Positions 1-5,359 of a stretch of DNA of 5,359 nt are shown in pieces. How positions within the stretch are numbered: the first letter of the stretch is position 1; the number at the start of each line of letters is the position of its first letter. The DNA is taken from positions 1 to 5,359 of the forward strand of contig DATKMG010000574.1 in NCBI GenBank assembly GCA_035541995.1, read 5' to 3'. The stretch is from DATKMG01 sp035541995 (GTDB taxonomy: Bacteria > Acidobacteriota > Terriglobia > Versatilivoradales > Versatilivoraceae). Made by a program: the position numbers and the translations under genes. A model generated the notes under the pieces. The model had not been told where the DNA came from, made no database searches, and worked only from the letters and a program-made list of their open reading frames with translations.

Positions 1-373
1 CCTGCAGGCTGAATTCAGGATAGGCAGGACTTAGATACACAGAGCCGTAAGCACGGTCGGGAAAGCGTCGAAAAGCCCGCAGTACCCGATCGTTTTCTTC
101 GCGAATCTGTGCCGAAGTGGGATGGAACTCAGCAGAGTACCCCTGGGAGAGGATGAGCCGTTCGATCCCTAAGCGATCGGCAAACTGGATCAGCACTGCC
201 ATTCGTTCTTCGGGGGTATCGCCAGGCACACCATGGAGGTGGCTGTGCATATCCCAAATTCGAAAGTGACCGTCTAGATCCGAAGCCTCAGACAACCAGG
301 ACCCGGGATGCGTAAGCGCCAAGGAACAACCCGAAATTAAACTCTTAAGTAGAGTACGCCTGTTAACCAGCAT
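1..373 (-). CDS. Amidohydrolase-2-type metal-dependent hydrolase, exported, N-terminal part (3' end outside window)
   Basis: Only the first 124 codons are present; the gene runs off the left edge. The protein begins with a twin-arginine-like leader, NRRTLLK at residues 4-10, followed by a hydrophobic stretch to about residue 28, so export by Tat is likely. An ISGC tetrapeptide at 13-16 resembles a lipobox, but the hydrophobic segment before it is short. The mature part opens with DMHSHLH (41-47), whose H43-x-H45 is the first-strand metal ligand pair of the amidohydrolase superfamily TIM barrel. Next come a family-like ADRLGIERLIL segment (66-75) and a segment of the type EEND..LRAFRRFPDRAYG (92-110), typical of amidohydrolase_2 (COG2159/COG3618-like) proteins. 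The family includes decarboxylases and lactonases; the substrate cannot be read from this fragment. The ATG at 371-373 is chosen because GGAGGG lies 3 bases upstream and the Tat motif follows directly. It lies 11 bp after the dehydrogenase stop, as the second gene of the same operon. Confidence 0.82.
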   Translation of the reverse strand, partial: MLVNRRTLLKSLISGCSLALTHPGSWLSEASDLDGHFRIWDMHSHLHGVPGDTPEERMAVLIQFADRLGIERLILSQGYSAEFHPTSAQIREENDRVLRAFRRFPDRAYGSVYLSPAYPEFSLQ

Positions 374-376
374 CGT

Positions 377-382
377 CCCTCC
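377..382 (-). promoter_or_regulatory. Shine-Dalgarno GGAGGG for the amidohydrolase, next to the upstream stop codon
   Basis: Read on the minus strand, the stop TGA of the dehydrogenase (387-385) is followed by TCGGAGGGACG and then the ATG of the hydrolase. The strong ribosome-binding site sits entirely in the 11-base gap. This fixes the hydrolase start and suggests that ribosomes terminating on the dehydrogenase can reinitiate on it. Confidence 0.75.
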
Positions 383-384
383 GA

Positions 385-795
385 TCAGTGCCCAATGTCG
401 TGGCAGAACCCACAAGAGATGGAAGCCTTTCGAATCTTGTGACAATCGACGCAGGCCCCCATGGAAATGTCCCTCTCCTGCCAGAGCGAATCCCGTTCAG
501 ACACTGGGCCATGGCAGATCGTACAATCCACCTTCGCGTTAGCATGCTTCTGGTGACTGAAGAACACAAATTCGGGAAGCCGATACACTCGGTTCCACGA
601 AACCTTCTGGCCTTCTTTCGCGAGTTGTGTCAGTTTCTGAATGACAGGGTTTTCCTTCAAGATGCTCCCATGACAACTCATACATTCAGGGATCCCCGGG
701 ATCTGCAGTCGTTCGCCTGTCCCTGATTCCTGATGGCAACCTCCACAATTCATTCCCTCTTGGCTGTGGCGCTTGTGGCTGAAGAGGATCGGCTG
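385..795 (-). other. Five-haem cytochrome c domain encoded at the 3' end of the dehydrogenase gene
   Basis: Residues 680-815 of the dehydrogenase carry CGGCH (696-700), CMSCH (717-721), CTICH (770-774), CVDCH (794-798) and CGFCH (807-811). Each of the first and third sites is preceded by an F-S-H-x-x-H element, as in cytochrome c7/c3-like domains where these histidines are the sixth iron ligands. The central stretch, with WNRVYRLPEFVFFSH (about 746-760) and a later MGACVDCH, resembles from memory the periplasmic multihaem subunits ActA (alternative complex III) and QrcA. No membrane anchor follows; the protein ends four residues after the last haem site, in DIGH. Confidence 0.88.
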
Positions 796-2832
796 CGTGA
801 CTGCCTGTGTAAACCCCTGGATCTGCTGGGGCTCACGCCCGGGTCCGGACGCGATCTCCCTCTGTTGAGCTGCCCGCATGGCCGTTGTCGGACCCGCTTG
901 CCCCTCCGGGAACAGGGCAAATGCAGCCAACAGAGGTGAAGTGGACGCCTCTGTACTGAAGTATCCTCCGGGCCCGACGGCGATCACCACGAATTGCTTT
1001 TTCGTTCTTTTTCCCAGGAACGTCATGGGTGTCGCATGACCATTGGCTTCGAGCTTGGTGACCCAGAGCTCTTTTCCGGTTTGCGCATCGAAAGCGCGAA
1101 AGCGGCGGTCATTTGTTCCAGCAATGAATACTAATCCTCCCGCAGTGGCGATTGATCCTCCAAGGCTCGGCACACCCGTCTTGGGGATTCCCTTTGCGTC
1201 GAGTTCATCCACGATCCCGAGCGGAACCTTCCAGGCAATTTCGCCTGTGCTCAAGTCCACGGCGTTTAGGGTACCCCACGGGGGTTGCTGACATGGGTAA
1301 TGGTTCTCATCCCAAAAACGCGCATAGGCGCCCCACTTACTGGCGCGGACGTATGCTTCAGGAGAACCTGGAAGCTGCGGCTTCATGTAGCCGACAGCAC
1401 CCACCTCGTTTATGTTTACAAAGATGTACCCTAGAAGGGGATTGAAGGAGGTCCCAGACCAATTGGCGCCTCCGAGAGTGCCTGGCATCTCCAAGCTAAG
1501 CTCCAGCCCCCAAGGATTGAAAATACGGCCCGGCAACGTGGAACCGAAGTTCTCCAGGCAATATTGGCGCGACTCCGGCGTTACCGTGGTTATATCTTCG
1601 CGCGTCACCAGGATCCTGCCGAGTGGCGGGGGCTTGATGGGAAAAGGCTGTGTGGGCCATGTCGTTTCCCCGGGGACCTGGCTCTGAGGAACAGGACGCT
1701 CTTCGATGGGAAATATCGGCTTGCCCGTCAGACGGTCAAACACGAACATGAACCCCATTTTTGTCAATTGAACCACAGCCGGGATTTCACGGCCCTCACG
1801 CCGGAGGGTGACCAGGCTGGGCGGCGAAGCCACATCATAATCCCAGATATCGTGGTGCACCAACTGGTAGTGCCAGATGAGCTTGCCCGTGCCTGCATCC
1901 AACGCCACCAGTGAGTTGCCGAATAAATCTTGCCCTTTCCTATCGGCTCCATAAAAATCATAGGAGGGCGATCCGATGGGAAGAAATATCAGGCCCCGAT
2001 CCACGTCAACACTCATGATCGACCACACATTAGTTCCAGACCGGTCGTCCCCGGCGCCGCTCTCCCAGGTCTCGTATCCCGCCTGGCTTAATCCCGGAAC
2101 CGTGTCAAACCTCCAGACCAGCTTCCCGGTCTTGACATCGAAGGCACGAACGGCCCCGCTTGGGCCTTTCGACGGGAACTCCTGAAGACTGGATCCCGTT
2201 ATGACAAGATCCCTGTAAATGGCGGGTGGCGAAGTCAACTCGACCCGGCCTTGAGGCCACTTGTCCGCGATGCCTTTACGTAGATCAATGGCCCCACCGA
2301 TTCCGAATCCCTGACAAGGTTTGCCGGTCTTTGCATCCAGGGCGAAGAGACGTCCATCCACGGTGGCGTAGAAGATGCGCTTGTCGTCCCTGTTCTCCTC
2401 GCCTGTCCGAGTGATTGACGAATTCCCTTCCCAATAAGCAACCCCACGACTGGGCATGGGACGGTGTGCAACCTCCTGGCCGGAAAACGGATCGAATGCC
2501 CAGATTTCTTCCCCGGTTTCTCCATCCACGGCAATCGCGCAGCTCGTAGGTGTTGTGAAATATAGAATGCCATCCACCATCAACGGGGTACTCTCAAAAG
2601 GCTCGATTTCGACAGAATGACTTCCTGATCCTCGACTTGCCTGATAAGTCCAAGCTCTTTGGAGCTGCCCGACGTTTGCACTGTTAACTTGTGTGAGCGG
2701 GGAAAATCTCATGCCTCCGGGATCATGACCATAGAATCGCCATTCTTGGTCAACCGAAGAGGCAAAAGTCTGCCCGAGGATGAAATAACATGCCAGAAGC
2801 AACCCCGCGGAATTGTAAATGTGTCGACCCAT
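385..2832 (-). CDS. PQQ-dependent dehydrogenase (mGDH-type quinoprotein) fused to a C-terminal five-haem cytochrome c domain
   Basis: This is an 815-residue protein. Residues 1-24 are a signal peptide with a hydrophobic core at about 9-20 and probable cleavage after QTFA; an LLAC at 12-15 is a weak lipobox alternative. Residues about 28-641 form a PQQ beta-propeller with repeated blade ends of the DxxTGK-xxW type: AVDGETGEEIW (101-111), AFDVKTGKLVW (230-240), ALDAGTGKLIW (310-320), AVDLSTGEIAW (524-534), AFDAQTGKELW (580-590). VHHDIWDYD (325-333) and QLTK (K358) match the active-site region of membrane glucose dehydrogenases; by spacing D331 and K358 correspond to the catalytic Asp and PQQ-contacting Lys described in E. 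coli Gcd (aligned from memory). The five N-terminal membrane helices of Gcd are absent, so the enzyme should be periplasmic. A low-complexity linker (about 642-682) leads to five CXXCH haem sites at 696, 717, 770, 794 and 807, with FSHKRH (684-689) and FFSHQKH (757-763) as likely distal haem ligands. Expected role: oxidation of a sugar or alcohol with electrons passed through the haems. The substrate is unknown. The start has only a weak GGAG about 11 bases upstream, but the signal peptide supports it. Confidence 0.93.
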   Translation of the reverse strand: MGRHIYNSAGLLLACYFILGQTFASSVDQEWRFYGHDPGGMRFSPLTQVNSANVGQLQRAWTYQASRGSGSHSVEIEPFESTPLMVDGILYFTTPTSCAIAVDGETGEEIWAFDPFSGQEVAHRPMPSRGVAYWEGNSSITRTGEENRDDKRIFYATVDGRLFALDAKTGKPCQGFGIGGAIDLRKGIADKWPQGRVELTSPPAIYRDLVITGSSLQEFPSKGPSGAVRAFDVKTGKLVWRFDTVPGLSQAGYETWESGAGDDRSGTNVWSIMSVDVDRGLIFLPIGSPSYDFYGADRKGQDLFGNSLVALDAGTGKLIWHYQLVHHDIWDYDVASPPSLVTLRREGREIPAVVQLTKMGFMFVFDRLTGKPIFPIEERPVPQSQVPGETTWPTQPFPIKPPPLGRILVTREDITTVTPESRQYCLENFGSTLPGRIFNPWGLELSLEMPGTLGGANWSGTSFNPLLGYIFVNINEVGAVGYMKPQLPGSPEAYVRASKWGAYARFWDENHYPCQQPPWGTLNAVDLSTGEIAWKVPLGIVDELDAKGIPKTGVPSLGGSIATAGGLVFIAGTNDRRFRAFDAQTGKELWVTKLEANGHATPMTFLGKRTKKQFVVIAVGPGGYFSTEASTSPLLAAFALFPEGQAGPTTAMRAAQQREIASGPGREPQQIQGFTQAVTQPILFSHKRHSQEGMNCGGCHQESGTGERLQIPGIPECMSCHGSILKENPVIQKLTQLAKEGQKVSWNRVYRLPEFVFFSHQKHANAKVDCTICHGPVSERDSLWQERDISMGACVDCHKIRKASISCGFCHDIGH

Positions 2833-2899
2833 TAATGCAGAGGCTCCGTCAGCCAGTACGACCTTCGGTCAATTACCGGGATTGTTGACAGTAAGGGAC

Positions 2900-2928
2900 A
2901 CAATATCAGATCTGGTATCCCACATCAA
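2900..2928 (-). promoter_or_regulatory. Candidate sigma70-type promoter for the dehydrogenase operon
   Basis: On the minus strand, TTGATG (2928-2923) and TATTGT (2905-2900) are separated by 17 bases. Each hexamer matches the consensus at four of six positions. Transcription would start near 2893, giving a leader of about 60 bases before the ATG at 2832. The 17-base spacing is ideal but the hexamers are only moderate, so this is a plausible rather than a firm call. Confidence 0.4.
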
Positions 2929-2942
2929 TGCCTGTGCATTGA
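2925..2942. promoter_or_regulatory. 18-bp palindrome TCAATGC-CTGT-GCATTGA, candidate operator
   Basis: Seven-base arms TCAATGC and GCATTGA are perfect inverted complements around a four-base centre. The site overlaps the -35 hexamer of the candidate dehydrogenase promoter (2923-2928), a position where a bound protein would block RNA polymerase. It is not followed by a T-run, so a terminator is unlikely. The binding protein is unknown; PadR is one candidate because it is encoded next door, but the sequence is not the ATGT-N8-ACAT form known for classical PadR. Confidence 0.45.
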
Positions 2943-3094
2943 AGCTTAAACTATCATGAAAACATGCCGGCTTCGAGGGATTTGCCCATATCGGGTCAGC
3001 TTCCGTCGATCCTCCTGCACATCAGAGACACAGGCTGTTTTGTCTACTCCTGGGACTCTCCTGGCGTAGAAAAGAGAATTGCTCATAAGACCTA

Positions 3095-3123
3095 TTGACA
3101 TTCTATAAGTAACCCGGTATTCT
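3095..3123 (+). promoter_or_regulatory. Sigma70-type promoter for padR-ADOP
   Basis: A perfect -35 hexamer TTGACA (3095-3100) is followed after exactly 17 bases by TATTCT (3118-3123), a four-of-six match to TATAAT. Transcription would begin near 3130, leaving a short leader of about 20 bases that includes the Shine-Dalgarno of padR. A TTCTATA repeat occurs just after the -35 (3101-3107) and again downstream of the -10 (3134-3140); the pair flanks the -10 and could be a site for autoregulation by PadR, which is inference. Confidence 0.62.
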
Positions 3124-3139
3124 CGTATCGTCGTTCTAT

Positions 3140-3146
3140 AGGAGAG
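3140..3146 (+). promoter_or_regulatory. Shine-Dalgarno AGGAGAG of padR
   Basis: AGGAGAG ends 5 bases before the ATG at 3152. It is a good match to the 16S anti-Shine-Dalgarno and supports this start for the regulator. Confidence 0.7.
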
Positions 3147-3151
3147 ACCCG

Positions 3152-3484
3152 ATGGCTGACAAACAAATTGAAGTTGTGCAAGGAACACTCGACATGCTCA
3201 TTTTGAAAACGCTTGGTCTGGGACCGATGCATGGCTTGGCCATTTCGCGGCGCATCGAGCAGGTTACCCGAGGCGCTTTTCAAGTCAAACCGGGCTCGTT
3301 GTTTCCAGCCCTCCACCGAATGGAGGAAGAAGGATGGGTGGTCTCTACCTGGGGCGAATCGGAGAATCGCCGCAAAGCTAAATATTATCGGTTGACCCGA
3401 GGAGGAGAACGCCAACTCGACGCCAAAACCAAGCAATGGGGGCGTATTACTCTCGCAATTTCGCGCGCGCTTGAAACAGACTGA
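3152..3484 (+). CDS. PadR-family transcriptional regulator, acidobacterial ADOP-associated type
   Basis: This 110-residue protein is a single winged-helix domain with a short C-terminal helix, as in the small PadR proteins of the acidobacterial subfamily. QGTLDMLILKTLGLGPMHG (10-28) is the hallmark first helix and turn. The helix-turn-helix covers about 24-39 and GSLFPALHRMEEEGW (48-62), the latter being the recognition helix. The wing spans about 64-84, with SENRRKAKYYRLT (70-82) highly characteristic of the family. The C-terminal helix (about 85-107) would form the dimer interface. Such regulators usually repress their own operon and release DNA on binding a small molecule; the ligand here is unknown. 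The gene has a strong promoter and ribosome-binding site and lies immediately before the ADOP permease, the standard arrangement in Acidobacteriota, so the pair is probably one operon. It also borders the promoter of the divergent dehydrogenase operon. Confidence 0.93.
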   Translation: MADKQIEVVQGTLDMLILKTLGLGPMHGLAISRRIEQVTRGAFQVKPGSLFPALHRMEEEGWVVSTWGESENRRKAKYYRLTRGGERQLDAKTKQWGRITLAISRALETD

Positions 3485-3496
3485 GTGAGAAGTCTT

Positions 3497-5191
3497 ATGC
3501 GTTTATTCTCCCGGCTTCGAAGTCTCGTCCGTAACCTCTTCCATAGAGCACACGTTGAGAAGGAGCTCGATGAGGAAGTGCGTTCCTATATCGAAATGCT
3601 GACGGATGAAAAGGTCAGGCAGGGAGCAAGATTGGAGGAAGCCCACCGCGCAGCCCAAATCGAGCTTGGCGGTATCGACCAGGTCAAAGAGAAGGTGCGC
3701 ACGGTGCGTTCGGGAGCCGGTCTCGAGGAGCTTCGACAGGACCTGCTGTATGCGCAGCATTCGCTCGTCCGTAATGCAGCTTTTGCGATTGCTGCGATTC
3801 TTTCCCTTTCGATAGGTATCGGTAGTAGCGCGGTACTGTTTTGCATCGTCAAGGACATTTTCATCCGGCCCTTGCCTTTCTCAAGACCGGAGAGATTAAT
3901 CCGCCTGACTGGTTTTTATCCCAAGGGGGCTGTCGCCGCATTACAGCGGCAATCAACCACCATGGACGTCGCGGCTTTCAGCACAGATGCCGAATTCAAC
4001 CTTAACTTGAAGGGCCGGAGGGAACACCTCCAGGGGAGTGCCGTCTCCTCTAATTTATTCTCACTCCTGGGCACCCAAGCCGCTGTTGGGCGGACTTTTT
4101 ATCCGGAAGAGGATCTTCCCGGAAGAAATCATGTCGTCGTCTTGAGCCACACGTTGTGGGCAGCCGGATTTGGCGCTAATCCGAGCGTTATCGGAACCTG
4201 GGTTCCGATTGGCGGTCAGAATCGGCAGGTAATCGGGGTCATGCCCAAGAATTTTGCTTTCCCCTCCTCTGCTGCGCTTCTCTGGATACCCTTGCAGATG
4301 GATCTTTCCAATTTGGAAGACTATTGGGGAACAGGATTCATGCCTGTGGTAGCGAGGCTGCGTTCCAATGTTTCTCTCGAACAGGCTCAGGAGGAGATCC
4401 GGCAACTGATAGCGCATGTCATCGCGGAGTTTCCCTACCCCATGGCACGGAATTGGAATGCCGATGCGACTCTCATTCCATTACGACAGGATCTGGTTGG
4501 CAACCTCCGAAGCCGTTCGCAGATCTTATTGTGGGCTGTGGGAATTGTCATGCTGGTTGCCTGCGTCAATGTCACCAGCCTTTCACTCTCCCGTGCATCC
4601 GCGCGTCGGAAAGAGATATGCATCCGTGCGTCCTTGGGAGCCACACCGCAACGAATCGCCCGGCAAATCTTAAGTGAATGCCTCTTCCTGGCATTTGCAG
4701 GGGGCGGACTTGGGCTTCTGCTGGTATTCAAAGTTATCGCGATGCTGCAATCCGCCTTGCCAAGGGATACTCCCCGATTACTGGAGGTGGGAATCGATTG
4801 GCCGGTGGGTCTGTTTGTATTGGCCCTGACCGTATTGTCCGGGCTGGTGTCCGGCGTTATACCCGCAATCAGCTTTGCCAGCCTGGATCTCGGGGAACTC
4901 TTCAAGACCTATGGATCGACATTGACATGGAGAATTGGAAACCGTTTCCGCAATTGGCTGATCGCAGGGGAAGTCACACTCGCTTTCATTCTTGTCATTA
5001 GCGCAGGACTTCTGATCAGGAGCCTCTGGCGCCTAACGCTGGTGGACCCAGGGTTCGGCTCCGAGCACATACTGACTGTCCAGGTATTCCGCGATCCGTC
5101 TTCTTGCCTGAACCGGAGCGCATGTATCGCAGATTACAATCAGCTGTCATCTCCGGGCTTGCCGTCGGAATGGCTGCTTCACTTGCATTGA
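3497..5191 (+). CDS. ADOP-type MacB/FtsX-like permease, disrupted: N-terminal part with a frameshifted end
   Basis: The 564-residue product starts like an acidobacterial duplicated orphan permease: a cytoplasmic ADOP domain with EKELDEEVRSYIEML (about 21-35) and LGGIDQVKEKVRTVR (57-71). Then come a first membrane helix (about 96-120), a MacB-like periplasmic domain (about 121-340), three helices (342-362, 392-414, 436-458) and a further helix (488-510) that opens the second half. RKEICIRASLGA (371-382) is the FtsX signature. Homology-like sequence fades after SEHILTVQV (about 523-531); the last 30 or so residues do not look like the family. Intact ADOPs are about 800 residues or more, and the expected C-terminus lies in another frame at 5104-5352. 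ADOPs lack their own ATPase gene nearby, and none is seen here. The ATG at 3497 is preferred, with a weak GAGAAG upstream; an in-frame GTG at 3485 abuts the padR stop but has no ribosome-binding site. Probably a pseudogene, unless the break is an assembly error. Confidence 0.85.
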   Translation: MRLFSRLRSLVRNLFHRAHVEKELDEEVRSYIEMLTDEKVRQGARLEEAHRAAQIELGGIDQVKEKVRTVRSGAGLEELRQDLLYAQHSLVRNAAFAIAAILSLSIGIGSSAVLFCIVKDIFIRPLPFSRPERLIRLTGFYPKGAVAALQRQSTTMDVAAFSTDAEFNLNLKGRREHLQGSAVSSNLFSLLGTQAAVGRTFYPEEDLPGRNHVVVLSHTLWAAGFGANPSVIGTWVPIGGQNRQVIGVMPKNFAFPSSAALLWIPLQMDLSNLEDYWGTGFMPVVARLRSNVSLEQAQEEIRQLIAHVIAEFPYPMARNWNADATLIPLRQDLVGNLRSRSQILLWAVGIVMLVACVNVTSLSLSRASARRKEICIRASLGATPQRIARQILSECLFLAFAGGGLGLLLVFKVIAMLQSALPRDTPRLLEVGIDWPVGLFVLALTVLSGLVSGVIPAISFASLDLGELFKTYGSTLTWRIGNRFRNWLIAGEVTLAFILVISAGLLIRSLWRLTLVDPGFGSEHILTVQVFRDPSSCLNRSACIADYNQLSSPGLPSEWLLHLH

Positions 5192-5352
5192 CCCGGATGC
5201 TGGCGAGCCTGCTTTATGAGATCACAGCCAGGGATCCGGTCACCTTTTCTGTTGTCGGGGTGCTCGTGATGGGTATAGCTGTGTTGGCCAGTTATCTTCC
5301 AGTTCGACGTGCGGCAACTGTCGATCCCGTTATGGCATTGCGTGTTGAGTAG
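5104..5352 (+). pseudogene. Detached C-terminal fragment of the ADOP permease (different reading frame)
   Basis: This reading frame, shifted relative to the upstream permease, encodes the characteristic end of an ADOP. It has two membrane segments (about residues 15-36 and 47-64 of the fragment), RMLASLLYEITARDPVTF (31-48), and the terminal signature YLPVRRAATVDPVMALRVE (64-82), closing with TAG at 5350-5352. It has no start signal of its own: the first usable codon is a TTG at 5104 without a Shine-Dalgarno. The region normally found between the fifth helix and this tail (second periplasmic domain, sixth helix and the REIGIRMALGA-type motif) is absent. It is best read as the remnant 3' end of the same gene after an internal deletion of about 200-260 codons that also changed the frame. 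A 3' end from a paralogous ADOP joined by recombination is an alternative. Confidence 0.8.
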
Positions 5353-5359
5353 TGAACGA

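Larger units (their letters stand above)
2833..3151. other. Divergent intergenic region with two promoters and a palindrome
   Basis: These 319 bp separate the dehydrogenase start (minus strand) from the padR start (plus strand). No convincing gene is seen here; frames overlapping it lack ribosome-binding sites and family resemblance. It contains the two candidate promoters and the palindrome listed separately, plus short direct repeats: CTCCTGG at 3047-3053 and 3058-3064, 11 bp apart, and TTCTATA at 3101-3107 and 3134-3140, 33 bp apart. Both spacings are whole helical turns, so they could present a protein with sites on one DNA face, but such short repeats also arise by chance. No strong stem followed by a T-run was found. 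Confidence 0.6.

Noticed and set aside
1..16. CCTGCAGG and GAATTC restriction-like sites at the left edge, possibly vector sequence
   Set aside because: The bases translate in frame as a plausible continuation of the amidohydrolase (PEFSLQ), so there is no reason to treat them as a cloning artefact.
388..939. Plus-strand open frames opposite the haem domain (112 and 68 codons)
   Set aside because: They are antisense to the clearly coding cytochrome region, have no ribosome-binding sites and no recognisable family features.
2820..2832. Dehydrogenase as a lipoprotein through the LLAC at residues 12-15
   Set aside because: The hydrophobic segment continues past the cysteine and an ordinary cleavage site (TFA before SSV) follows; only eight or so residues precede the core, so a standard signal peptide fits better.
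3026..3045. AGACA...TGTCT inverted repeat as a terminator or operator
   Set aside because: Arms are only 5 bp with a 10-base centre, there is no following T-run and no promoter overlap; expected by chance.
3092..3436. 114-codon minus-strand frame opposite padR
   Set aside because: It covers the padR promoter and the highly family-typical PadR frame, has no good start signal and no recognisable product.
4435..4905. 156-codon minus-strand frame inside the permease
   Set aside because: It lies opposite a well-supported FtsX-type membrane region; the product is Arg/Ser/Thr-rich with no domain signs, a typical shadow of the coding strand.
5104..5352. An independent small membrane protein of 82 residues
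   Set aside because: No start signal, and the sequence matches the conserved C-terminal end of ADOP permeases, so it is the remnant of the upstream gene.

Overview
The window looks like chromosomal DNA from an Acidobacteriota member, possibly of the Solibacter/Bryobacter kind; that narrower guess is inference. The strongest clue is a PadR regulator directly followed by an 'acidobacterial duplicated orphan permease' (ADOP), a pair that is highly expanded in this phylum. The exported PQQ quinoprotein with a multiheme tail and the Tat-exported amidohydrolase fit an aerobic or facultative soil-type heterotroph, but do not prove the taxonomy.

Layout: two divergent units share a 319-bp intergenic region (2833-3151). 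The leftward unit (minus strand) starts with an 815-residue PQQ-dependent dehydrogenase (2832-385). After an 11-bp gap it continues into the N-terminal 124 codons of an amidohydrolase-2-type metal hydrolase (373-1) that runs off the window. The hydrolase Shine-Dalgarno overlaps the region just after the dehydrogenase stop, so the two are probably co-transcribed and translationally coupled. The rightward unit is padR (3152-3484) followed within 12 bp by the ADOP permease (3497 onward).

The most interesting gene is the dehydrogenase. A glucose-dehydrogenase-type PQQ propeller (about residues 28-641) is joined by a linker to a C-terminal domain with five CXXCH haem motifs (residues 696-811). It resembles multihaem c7/c3-type cytochromes and the ActA/QrcA-type quinol-oxidoreductase subunits. 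One polypeptide would therefore oxidise a substrate in the periplasm and carry the electrons away through its own haem wire. The neighbouring amidohydrolase could hydrolyse the lactone an aldose dehydrogenase would produce, but that is a hypothesis.

The ADOP gene is broken. The N-terminal three-fifths is intact in one frame, and the last two membrane segments and the conserved C-terminus appear in another frame at 5104-5352. The second periplasmic domain and the segment after it are missing, which points to an internal deletion with a frame change, or to an assembly collapse between similar sequences.

The intergenic region holds a good sigma70-type promoter for padR, a weaker candidate promoter for the dehydrogenase, and an 18-bp palindrome overlapping the -35 of the latter. 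No tRNA, rRNA, CRISPR array, insertion sequence or convincing intrinsic terminator was seen.
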